DNA of 7,951 bases from Acutalibacter sp. (GCA_022801475.1 JAAWSH010000070.1:1-7951), one strand, 5' to 3'. Positions 1 to 5,996 are shown, counted from the first letter of the stretch. Notes: a model not told the origin generated them from the letters alone. Program-made: numbers and translations.

Positions 1-5
1 CATAC

Positions 6-59
6 CCGTGCCGCCAGGTTCAAAAGAGGTATCACCTCTTTTGAACCGCGTTAACTATA
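6..59 (+). repeat. Palindrome-containing dispersed repeat, copy 1
   Basis: This 54-nt unit recurs at 1423-1476 with 50 of 54 positions identical. Its core is a perfect inverted repeat: a 14-bp stem (GGTTCAAAAGAGGT at 17-30, complement at 34-47) closed by the loop ATC. The flanks are CCGTGCCGCCA on the left and GCGTTAACTATA on the right. No T-run follows directly, so it is not a standard terminator. It ends about 70 nt before the spoIIP start. It resembles REP or MITE-like intergenic repeats, but I do not recognise a named family, and the left edge of the window may truncate a larger element. Confidence 0.85.
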
Positions 60-128
60 CACTTTTTTCTTTGTTCTGCTTCCCTATGTTGGGGCGTTTC
101 TTTATCTTCTACGAAAGAGGTACTGTCT

Positions 129-1202
129 ATGAACAAATTCCGGAATCTTCTGAAAAATCTCGCCATTCTGGCCTGCTCCGCTGTCTGCGTCTGGTGTGCC
201 GCCGAAAACCTCCAGCGCTGGGCCCAGGAACAGGCCCTGCTCTTCTCCGCCCATTCATCCTCCAGTACCTCTCCCAGCACAGCGCCGGAACCCCCCGCCC
301 CCTCGGCCACCCCGAATTCCGCCGCCCTCTCTCAAGACGGCTTCCTCCCAGACGACGGCATCGTCCCCTTTCACAGCGACCTGCTCCCCGGCCTCTCCGC
401 CACCCCGGACCCAAACCGTGCCACTGGCCCTGTGGAGGAGATCCAGATTGACGGAGGGGCCCAGGTGGACAATTTCTTTGTCCGGGACTCCACGGAGTCT
501 GGCACCGACCTAGCCGCCCAACTGCTGGAGGAGCCTGATGTACACATTAAGGCCGACGGCAGCGTGGAGGTGCTTATCTACCACACGCACACCTCAGAAT
601 CCTACTCGAAAGACGCCCCGGGCTTCTACTATACCGACATGGATACCCGCACCCAAAACCAAGAGATGAGCGTGGTGGCCGCGGGCGAGGCCCTGGCCCA
701 GTCTCTGGAGGCAAAGGGGATTGGCGTAGTCCACGACAAGACGGTAAACGACCTGGCCTTTAATGGCTCTTACGCCCGCTCTTGGGAGGTGATTCAGGCC
801 AACCTAAGCCAGTACCCAGGTATCCAGGTGACCATTGACGTGCACAGAGACTCCATGACCACAGACGAAGGCCTGAAATATAAGCCTACGGTGCAGGTGG
901 GCGGGCGCAAAGCGGCCCAGGCCATGCTGCTGGCCGGGTGCGACGCGGACGGCAGCTGGGGGGATTTCCCTGATTGGCTGATGAATTTACGGATGATTCT
1001 CCGGGTGCAGCAAAAGGCCCAGGAACTGTACCCAGGCCTTATGCGGCCTTTGAACTTTTCCAACAGTAAATATAACATGAACGCCACCACAGGTTCTATG
1101 CTCATTGAAGTGGGCACCGAGGTAAATACCGCTGCGGAGGCCAAGTATACAGGCACTCTTTTGGGCGAAATCATCGGCGAAGCGCTGCTAGACTGCGCAT
1201 AA
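129..1202 (+). CDS. spoIIP: Stage II sporulation protein P (SpoIIP), peptidoglycan amidase/endopeptidase
   Basis: The 357-residue product matches SpoIIP, the membrane-anchored hydrolase that acts with SpoIID and SpoIIM at the engulfing septum of the sporulating mother cell. It has a short N-terminal membrane anchor (about residues 10-26), then a Pro/Ser/Ala-rich linker to about residue 100, then the catalytic domain. Family motifs are VLIYHTHTSESY (H152, H154, E157), IDVHRDS (H239) and GSMLIEVGTEVNT (E327). These supply the expected zinc-binding and catalytic histidines and glutamate, so the enzyme looks intact. Length is slightly below the Bacillus protein. The start is ATG 129, preceded by AAAGAGG at 114-120. 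No gpr gene, a frequent neighbour, lies in the window. In other spore formers spoIIP is under the early mother-cell sigma factor; no clear sigma-E promoter was found here, only a TATACACT box at 56-63 resembling its -10 element. Confidence 0.95.
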   Translation: MNKFRNLLKNLAILACSAVCVWCAAENLQRWAQEQALLFSAHSSSSTSPSTAPEPPAPSATPNSAALSQDGFLPDDGIVPFHSDLLPGLSATPDPNRATGPVEEIQIDGGAQVDNFFVRDSTESGTDLAAQLLEEPDVHIKADGSVEVLIYHTHTSESYSKDAPGFYYTDMDTRTQNQEMSVVAAGEALAQSLEAKGIGVVHDKTVNDLAFNGSYARSWEVIQANLSQYPGIQVTIDVHRDSMTTDEGLKYKPTVQVGGRKAAQAMLLAGCDADGSWGDFPDWLMNLRMILRVQQKAQELYPGLMRPLNFSNSKYNMNATTGSMLIEVGTEVNTAAEAKYTGTLLGEIIGEALLDCA

Positions 1203-1377
1203 AGCAAGAAAAGCAGCGAATAATGAAAGAAGAACGAGCAGGAAAAGCGGCATTCAATAAAGAAAATATCCCTGTGCTAAACAGCCTCCCCCGGCAAAAG
1301 GGTTTTAGATGCGAGAAGCATTTCAAAGGCCTTTCGCGCATACCTCCCCTGCCTACATATTAGAGTAAACGCACTTA
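1203..1377. other. Intergenic stretch after spoIIP
   Basis: I see no gene here and no canonical intrinsic terminator. An imperfect hairpin can form around 1308-1341 (TGCG against CGCA at the ends), without a T-run. The start of the stretch is A-rich on the plus strand. Transcription from spoIIP may therefore continue into the palindrome cluster downstream. Confidence 0.5.
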
Positions 1378-1399
1378 AAAATCGGTACATACCGATTTT
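1378..1399. repeat. Perfect 10-bp hairpin AAAATCGGTA / TACCGATTTT
   Basis: This is an inverted repeat with a 10-bp perfect stem and a 2-nt centre (CA). The stem ends in TTTT on either strand, so it could act as a weak bidirectional terminator between spoIIP and the next gene pair. It is the first of three palindromes packed into about 100 nt. Confidence 0.7.
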
Positions 1400-1415
1400 C
1401 AAGCAAAATGGCGCG

Positions 1416-1429
1416 GGCACGACCGTGCC
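1416..1429. repeat. Small GC hairpin GGCACG-AC-CGTGCC
   Basis: A 6-bp perfect stem with a 2-nt centre. Its right arm overlaps the left end of repeat copy 2. At copy 1 the corresponding left arm is changed or cut by the window edge (CATACC before CGTGCC), so this hairpin is specific to copy 2. Confidence 0.55.
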
Positions 1430-1476
1430 GCCAGGTTCAAAAGAGGTGATACCTCTTTTGAACTGCGTTAACTATA
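1423..1476 (+). repeat. Palindrome-containing dispersed repeat, copy 2 (core inverted)
   Basis: Second copy of the 54-nt unit at 6-59, in the same orientation by its flanks. The differences are the three loop bases (GAT instead of ATC, its exact reverse complement) and one stem base (T1464 for C47, leaving a G-T pair). The 14-bp stem is at 1434-1447 and 1451-1464. The copy ends 8 nt before the AGGAGG ribosome binding site of the next gene, so if transcribed its hairpin lies in that gene's leader. Confidence 0.85.
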
Positions 1477-1498
1477 TTACCTCTAGGAGGAAACTACC

Positions 1499-1789
1499 AT
1501 GAAAAGAAATTGGCGGGCCTTTGGGCTGGGCCTGGGGCTGGGCCTGTTCGTGTTCATCCTTGCGGGGGGGCTGCTCACCGTGGACTATCAGGGCCGGAAA
1601 ATGAGCTTTGGCGACAGCACCCCTCTGGCCCGGGTAGAGCGCCAGGAGGGGCGGTCCCAGCTGACTGTAAAAGCCTTTGGCACAGAGCGCAGCTGGGACG
1701 TGACCGGCCTGGACGAGGCCTGGGACTTCTTTTGCGACTTTAACTGCATCCCCCGCCAGCCCTTTCCCCAGCAGGGAGGTGGCGCATGA
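1499..1789 (+). CDS. Uncharacterised single-pass membrane protein, first gene of a coupled pair
   Basis: I do not recognise this 96-residue product. A basic N-terminus (MKRNWR) precedes one hydrophobic segment (about residues 8-28) rich in Gly and Leu. A polar domain of about 65 residues follows, which by the positive-inside rule should lie outside the cytoplasm. It contains beta-strand-like stretches (for example SQLTVKAFG), a W/F-rich patch and two cysteines (C79, C83). The start is well supported: AGGAGG at 1485-1490 lies 8 nt before ATG 1499. The stop overlaps the next start (ATGA, 1786-1789), indicating translational coupling. The leader carries repeat copy 2. A run of seven G at 1564-1570 lies in the membrane-segment codons. 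No function is assigned. Confidence 0.75.
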   Translation: MKRNWRAFGLGLGLGLFVFILAGGLLTVDYQGRKMSFGDSTPLARVERQEGRSQLTVKAFGTERSWDVTGLDEAWDFFCDFNCIPRQPFPQQGGGA

Positions 1790-2091
1790 CCCACTGTTCT
1801 AAATGGCCGGCCGCGCTTTTTGCCGGAGCTTTTTTCCTGCTGGTCCTTATTGGCATGAAAACTGCCCACACCCCTATCTGGCGGCTAACTGGGATTATCG
1901 GGTGGGTTCTGGTAGCCGCTGGGTTCTTCAGCGTGGCTGTTACGGTGTGGTGGAGCGCCCGCCCCCGCAGGCAGCGGATACTTGTGCGGGCTCAGGTGGC
2001 AGGCCAGGCTCCGGAGAAAATCGAGCATTCCGCCCAGTATATTCCCCCGCCCCACCGCTGGCAGTACACCTCGGTCCAGCGCAGAAGATAG
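1786..2091 (+). CDS. Uncharacterised two-pass membrane protein, second gene of a coupled pair
   Basis: This 101-residue product has two hydrophobic segments (about residues 7-24 and 34-56) joined by a short loop, then a strongly basic stretch (ARPRRQR, residues 58-64) and a polar tail ending in RRR. That layout puts both termini in the cytoplasm. The start is set by the ATGA overlap with the preceding gene and GGGAGGT at 1774-1780. An alternative frame in this stretch (from 1803) lacks such signals and is less likely. An intrinsic terminator follows within about 30 nt, closing a two-gene unit. I do not recognise the family. The pairing of a one-pass protein bearing an external domain with a two-pass protein suggests a small membrane complex, but that is inference only. 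Confidence 0.7.
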   Translation: MTHCSKWPAALFAGAFFLLVLIGMKTAHTPIWRLTGIIGWVLVAAGFFSVAVTVWWSARPRRQRILVRAQVAGQAPEKIEHSAQYIPPPHRWQYTSVQRRR

Positions 2092-2112
2092 CCATTCAAT
2101 CCAAGGTCCAGT

Positions 2113-2141
2113 GGCCTGTCCCAGGCCGCGGGCCTTTTTTT
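2113..2141 (+). terminator. Intrinsic terminator of the small membrane-protein pair
   Basis: The hairpin AGGCC-GCG-GGCCT (2123-2135) runs into seven T (2135-2141). A second, mutually exclusive hairpin, GGCCTG-TCC-CAGGCC (2113-2127), shares the AGGCC segment. The two could form terminator and anti-terminator alternatives, though simple co-occurrence is as likely. It lies 22 nt or more past the stop at 2091. Confidence 0.75.
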
Positions 2142-2403
2142 GCGCCCTTCTGCTACCGCAAGGGAGGGGCGCTATACTTTTGGCCACCCCAAGGGGTTGC
2201 CTTCATACTATTTTTACATTTATTTTTCCTTTTCAGAAAAAAGAGCCCGGGTGGGTGCGGTATAATATTTATGATATTTTAGGGTTTTTAGCCTCTGTTT
2301 TTCGGCCTTTTCCACCTATCGGGAAGGGTCAGGAGCTTCTTTCATGTTTGTTGATACGGGCCCCTTCTGGGTGCCTGGCTGCTGGCTGTCCGCCGGTTTA
2401 GCT

Positions 2404-2422
2404 TGCTTCGCAATGGCGAAAG
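2404..2422. repeat. Imperfect hairpin TTCGC-AATG-GCGAA
   Basis: A 5-bp stem (TTCGC/GCGAA) around the loop AATG, flanked by CTTG and AGGC. By itself it is weak. It is listed because it is the first of several inverted repeats in the gene-less stretch before the M23 gene. Confidence 0.35.
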
Positions 2423-2562
2423 GCATTGGTTGGGCGGCGCGGGGCGATCAACTCTTTGCTTGGATTTTTTTCTGGCGTTTCCTTTTTCGTCTCTGCGCCG
2501 CTTTTTAGGGCAAAACCTTGGGGGCTCTGCTTCTCGGCTGCCGCCTCGGTCGGTTCGCACAT

Positions 2563-2579
2563 GAGCGCCACTGGCGCTC
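2563..2579. repeat. Perfect inverted repeat GAGCGCCA-C-TGGCGCTC
   Basis: Eight-base arms around a single central base, GC-rich. It could be a protein-binding palindrome or an RNA hairpin (with a larger real loop). It sits just before the minus-strand ATG at 2562 and 35 nt or less from the next inverted repeat. Confidence 0.65.
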
Positions 2580-2599
2580 CCTCACCCCCAAACCCTGCG

Positions 2600-2620
2600 C
2601 CAGCGTCCCGCGCACGCTGG
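2600..2620. repeat. Inverted repeat CCAGCGT-7-ACGCTGG
   Basis: Seven-base perfect arms around the GC-rich loop CCCGCGC, with no T-run on either side. Together with the repeat at 2563-2579 it suggests a folded RNA or a cluster of binding sites. Confidence 0.6.
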
Positions 2621-2701
2621 GCCGCACACTGTGTCCCTCCTTGAAACCTGCATCTATTCTCTTTTTCCTAATCCTCTCTACAGAAAGGACGCTGAAATTC
2701 T

Positions 2702-3952
2702 ATGAAATTGAAATACCATCCTTCCTTTGCGAAACGTCTGGTCTCCTTCCTAATGGCCCTTTGCCTTCTCCAGCTGACCCCGGTCTCTGTTCTGGCCCGC
2801 ACCACCGAAGAGGTGGAGGCCGAACAGCGGGAGCTGGAGCAGGAACGCGATCAGCTGGAGGCCAAACTGGCGGAACTTCGCCAGGACGAGGCCCAAAAGC
2901 AGGAATACCAGGAAACCCTTCAGCAGCAGATCACCGTGGTGCAGGAACAGATTACTAATGCCCGCCGGGACATTGACGAGCTGAATGCCAACATTACTCT
3001 GCTCAATGAGAAGCTGAAAAAGGCGGAGGAGGAGTCCGCGGACACCTTGAACCAGTTTAAGAAGCGCGTTTCCGCCATCTATCAGGCGGGGTCTGTCAGT
3101 ACTCTGGAGATCCTGCTGAATTCCAGTAGCTTCAGCGATTTTTCCATGCGGTCCGAGATGCTTAGTAACATGAGCCGCCACGATCAGGAACTAATGGACA
3201 AAATTGACGCTTACATGAAAGCCACAGAGGCCGACCGCACAGAGCGGGAAAAACAAAAGGCCCTAGTGGCGGAGCAGAAAAAGAACCTGGAGCAGAACCA
3301 AAAGGAACTGGACGCCCTTTACGCGGAAAACGCGGAGGCCATCGCCGCCTTACAAGGGGCCCAAAGTGCCACCAGCGAGGCCCTGCAAACCACCCAGGCG
3401 GAGATAGAGGCCCGGGACCAGGAAATTAAGGAGATCATTGAAGAGCAGAAGCGCCGGGAAGAGGAAGAGCGCAAGCGCCAGGAAGAGGCTGCGGCCAATA
3501 ACGGGGCCTCTTCCAACCCAACCAGCCCGGGCGGGCAGGGAGACGTGATCTTTAACGGCGGCGGCTCTGACGGCTTCCGGCCCTGCTGGCCCATGCCAGG
3601 GGTTACCTATATCTCGGACGAGTATGGCGGATACCGGGGACACCAGGGTATGGACATTGCCGGAGCTTTTGGCACGCCCATTGTGGCGGCAGAGTCCGGC
3701 AGGGTAGAACGGGCCTGGACCGCAGACACCTGGGGCATGGGCTGGGGCTATCATGTATTTATTTACCACAACGGTACCTACAGCACGCTGTATGCCCATA
3801 TGAGCTCCGTGGCGGTGTCTCAAGGCCAGTATGTAGAGCAGGGAACAATTATCGGCTATGAGGGCAGTACAGGGGACAGCACAGGCCCCCACCTGCATTT
3901 TGAGGTATGGCAGAACGGCTCTCGGGTAAACCCCAGAAACTTCCTGTTCTAA
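2702..3952 (+). CDS. Secreted coiled-coil M23 peptidoglycan endopeptidase, EnvC-like architecture
   Basis: The 416-residue product has a signal peptide (basic MKLKYHPSFAKR, hydrophobic core about 13-30, cleavage probably near LAR 31-33). A long Glu/Gln/Lys-rich coiled coil follows at about 34-265, broken by a less regular part near 125-160. A Gly/Ser/Asn linker leads to a C-terminal LytM/M23 domain (about 298-416). The zinc motif HxxxD is present (H314, D318), as are YAH (H366) and HLHFEV (H397, H399), so all expected active-site residues are kept and the enzyme should cut peptide cross-links itself. EnvC relatives often depend on FtsEX, but no ftsE or ftsX lies within the window. Start ATG 2702 has AAAGGA at 2684-2689, a rather long 12-nt spacing. 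Likely roles are cell separation or wall remodelling. A sporulation role is only suggested by the nearby spoIIP. Confidence 0.9.
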   Translation: MKLKYHPSFAKRLVSFLMALCLLQLTPVSVLARTTEEVEAEQRELEQERDQLEAKLAELRQDEAQKQEYQETLQQQITVVQEQITNARRDIDELNANITLLNEKLKKAEEESADTLNQFKKRVSAIYQAGSVSTLEILLNSSSFSDFSMRSEMLSNMSRHDQELMDKIDAYMKATEADRTEREKQKALVAEQKKNLEQNQKELDALYAENAEAIAALQGAQSATSEALQTTQAEIEARDQEIKEIIEEQKRREEEERKRQEEAAANNGASSNPTSPGGQGDVIFNGGGSDGFRPCWPMPGVTYISDEYGGYRGHQGMDIAGAFGTPIVAAESGRVERAWTADTWGMGWGYHVFIYHNGTYSTLYAHMSSVAVSQGQYVEQGTIIGYEGSTGDSTGPHLHFEVWQNGSRVNPRNFLF

Positions 3953-4325
3953 GGGCTAAACCCTCACTGGGCTGTCCAGTGTCGAAAGCCTTACTGGAAC
4001 AGTATCCTCCAAAGTCTCATGATGTTCCCTTGCCAAAAACTATTGCGCGGCCATATCCAGGCCAGCGGCAGGTCCTGTCAGGCTCTTTAGCGGGGCCTGC
4101 GGACATCCCTTCCTATTTTTCAAATCAGACAGATCCTTCAGCCAAACGAAAGACTATCTGAAAGCCGGAGAAACGCTGGATTTTTGACCAGGAACCAGGG
4201 AGGCAAGGCAAAAACTGCGAGAAAGGCTTGCCGCCTTTTGAGGATTTTGGACACCGAAACCACTGCGCTTCTGGTCTAAACAGACTGTATTTCGGCGTTT
4301 TAAAACACATTCTAGGACAAAGATG
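3953..4325. other. Gene-less stretch with several hairpins
   Basis: I see no supportable gene on either strand in about 370 nt. Just after the M23 stop is a hairpin CACTGG-5-CCAGTG (3965-3981) without a T-run. Further on are GGCAAG/CTTGCC arms (4202-4207, 4227-4232). A nested structure follows, with CCGAAA (4254-4259) pairing TTTCGG (4290-4295) around an inner hairpin TGGTCT-AAAC-AGACTG (4272-4287, two G-T pairs). The nested layout looks more like a folded RNA or an intergenic repeat than random spacer. Confidence 0.5.
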
Positions 4326-4366
4326 AAAGCCGGGCGTTTGCTATGAACAAACGTCCGGCTTTTTTT
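4326..4366. terminator. Strong intrinsic terminator between convergent genes
   Basis: A 15-bp stem including one G-T pair: AAAGCCGGGCGTTTG (4326-4340), loop 4341-4347, and the complementary arm 4348-4362. Seven T at 4360-4366 follow on the plus strand. Read on the minus strand the stem is followed by TTTCATCTTT, a weaker T-tract. It lies 13 nt beyond the stop of the minus-strand chemoreceptor and about 370 nt beyond the M23 gene, so it probably ends transcription from both sides. Confidence 0.9.
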
Positions 4367-4378
4367 ATAAACTCAAAC

Positions 4379-5965
4379 CTATAAGTTGGCAAACACGTCC
4401 ATCTGCCGCTTCAGCTCCCCAACAATCTCCTGGTTTGCATTCATGCGGTCTGTGATGCCCGCCATATCCTCCACCAGGCCCCGGGTGCTGCCCGCCGCGC
4501 CGTTTACCCCGGAAACCGCACTGTCAATGGCTCCGGAAATCTCCGAAATGGAGCTGGCAATCTCGTCCATGGCTGTCCGCAGCCGTACCGTGCGCTGGTT
4601 AAAAGCCTCCATAGCCTCTTGAATATAGTCCGAGTCCACCCGGTACTGCTGCCCCGCGTGGACGGACAGCTCCAGCTGAGCCAGAAGCGTCTTACCTAAG
4701 TAACCGGCCAGCTCCTGGGCGCTGCTGGAAAGATAATTCACGGCCCCGGTTACCACCATGCTGACCTCTTGAATATGGTTTGCGGTTTCCGCACAGGAGT
4801 CCGCCAACTGCCGGATTTCTCGGGCTACAATAGCAAACCCCTTGCCCGCCTCCCCGGCCCGGGAGGCCTCGATCGACGCGTTAACGGCGATCAAGTCAGT
4901 GGAAGTTGAGATGGAGAGAATATCTTTGGTCAGCGTGCTAATCTCCCCCACGCTCCTGCTCTTCTCAATGGCTTGGTCCAGGGTGGACATAATTTCCTCT
5001 GTTTTGGCCCGAACAACCTCCATCTCATCCCGGGCAGACCGCTCCATCTCCTCGGCCCGGCCCCGCATTTCCGCCGAGTAGGCGGTAATCGCCGCGCATT
5101 CCTCCGCCATACTTTTGGCGTCGCCGCGCATCTCGGAAGCGCTGACACTGATGGCCGCCGAGCTGCCCGCCGTTCCCTCCAGCGCGGCGGAGAGACGGTC
5201 TGTTAGGGTGGAAAGGCTGCGGACATTACCGCTGGAGGTACCCACCCGGCGGCGGACCTCTTCCACCACCCCGGTGATACGCTCCGAGCTGTCCTGAAGC
5301 ATCCCCATAGCGCCCCGAATGGGGGCCATTACATATCGCCGGACAATGCGAAACGCGGCGGCTACTAGCAATATGCCAATCACCAGGGTAGCACAGCTGC
5401 CCACCAGAGAAATCACATAGACCAAAAGCAGGCGGTCCTTCGCTTCATCCGCCAGGGTGCCAATAGACGCGGAGAGGCTATCCATATCTGTCTCCGCCGC
5501 CTGGCTCCAAAGAGCCACATCCCCGTTAGCCATTGCATAGGCTTCTTGGGTTTTACTGTCCGCGCTGGCGCAGACCAAATGCACCAGGGCATGCTTAAAG
5601 GCCTCGTAATCGCTTAATAAAGAGCGGTAGGACTCTTGATCCTCAAGGGGAATCATCTCCTCATAAAGCCTCAGCTTTTCGTCCAGGGCGGCCTCCTCTT
5701 CCTTAATCTCCTGGACCAGGCGAATCATGGTGACGTGGTCCGCTGCCACAATATGGGACAAAGCCAAACGGTGAATATCCATCATGGAGCGCCGGATTCC
5801 CTCCAGCTGCCCCTCGCAAACCATATATTTATCCACAATAGTTCCCGCATTGCTATGGACATTATTTACACTGAAAACCGCCAGAATATTGGAGAGCAGC
5901 GTTACCAGCCCCAGCAAGACAATAGGCATAATTAAACGTTGCTGTAATTTCAGATTGCCTTTCAT
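4379..5965 (-). CDS. Methyl-accepting chemotaxis protein (transmembrane chemoreceptor)
   Basis: This 528-residue receptor has TM1 (about 11-33), an alpha-helical external sensor of about 145 residues fitting a four-helix-bundle type, and TM2 (about 179-205). A long cytoplasmic helical hairpin follows, carrying the CheA/CheW-binding tip. The tip motif is clear: LIAVNASIEASRAGEAGKGF then AIVAREIRQLADS (about 358-390), a diverged form of the usual ALNAAIEAARAGE signature. The HAMP linker after TM2 is degenerate: the early Pro-Ile (215-216) is present, but the later glycine-acidic part is not recognisable. No CheR-type C-terminal pentapeptide is seen. AGGAGG (5975-5980 on the complement) lies 9 nt before the ATG. 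The gene starts 31 nt after the solute-binding-protein stop and ends at a terminator, so the two form one unit. The binding protein is a plausible ligand-presenting partner. Confidence 0.93.
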   Translation of the reverse strand: MKGNLKLQQRLIMPIVLLGLVTLLSNILAVFSVNNVHSNAGTIVDKYMVCEGQLEGIRRSMMDIHRLALSHIVAADHVTMIRLVQEIKEEEAALDEKLRLYEEMIPLEDQESYRSLLSDYEAFKHALVHLVCASADSKTQEAYAMANGDVALWSQAAETDMDSLSASIGTLADEAKDRLLLVYVISLVGSCATLVIGILLVAAAFRIVRRYVMAPIRGAMGMLQDSSERITGVVEEVRRRVGTSSGNVRSLSTLTDRLSAALEGTAGSSAAISVSASEMRGDAKSMAEECAAITAYSAEMRGRAEEMERSARDEMEVVRAKTEEIMSTLDQAIEKSRSVGEISTLTKDILSISTSTDLIAVNASIEASRAGEAGKGFAIVAREIRQLADSCAETANHIQEVSMVVTGAVNYLSSSAQELAGYLGKTLLAQLELSVHAGQQYRVDSDYIQEAMEAFNQRTVRLRTAMDEIASSISEISGAIDSAVSGVNGAAGSTRGLVEDMAGITDRMNANQEIVGELKRQMDVFANL

Positions 5966-5996
5966 AAATGCTTTCCTCCTGATGGTATTCTTCCGC

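Larger units (their letters stand above)
2142..2701. other. Long stretch without a convincing gene; structured, possibly leader or non-coding RNA
   Basis: About 560 nt between the terminator and the M23 gene. A TATAAT box is at 2261-2266 but no -35 was found at 16-19 nt. Plus-strand sequence from about 2280 to 2520 is T-rich with several T-runs, and the part after 2390 is GC-rich with strong inverted repeats. On the minus strand an open frame without ATG runs from 2667 and contains ATG 2562, ending at a stop at 2398 (54 codons from that ATG, beginning MCEPTEAAAEKQ). It lacks a well-placed ribosome binding site, so I do not call it a gene. Possible explanations are a long 5' leader of the downstream gene, an antisense or independent RNA, or the remnant of an accessory element. 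Confidence 0.5.

Noticed and set aside
8..451. Plus-strand open frame of 147 codons beginning in the first repeat
   Set aside because: It overlaps spoIIP in another frame, starts inside a repeat and gives an Arg/Pro-rich product typical of an out-of-frame reading of GC-rich DNA.
1257..1271. Short match TAAAGAAAATATCC also present near 6777-6791
   Set aside because: It is AT-rich and only about 14 nt long, and one copy lies in a coding region. Chance similarity is sufficient.
1803..2282. Plus-strand open frame of 159 codons overlapping the second small membrane gene
   Set aside because: It has no ribosome binding site and runs through the terminator. The ATGA-coupled frame from 1786 has better signals and membrane segments.
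2641..2672. Possible promoter TTGAAA ... CCTAAT before the M23 gene
   Set aside because: Spacing is 20 nt and the -10 match is poor, so it does not meet the standard set by the clear promoter at 7269-7297.
2750..3181. Minus-strand open frame of 143 codons opposite the M23 gene
   Set aside because: It is Leu-rich because it is antisense to coiled-coil codons. The plus-strand gene is certain.
3350..3898. Minus-strand open frame of 182 codons opposite the M23 catalytic domain
   Set aside because: The conserved zinc motifs are in the plus-strand frame, and no start signals support the minus-strand reading.
4125..4310. Minus-strand open frame of 61 codons in the hairpin-rich spacer
   Set aside because: It has no ribosome binding site and an implausible composition, and it lies across nested inverted repeats that suggest structure rather than coding.
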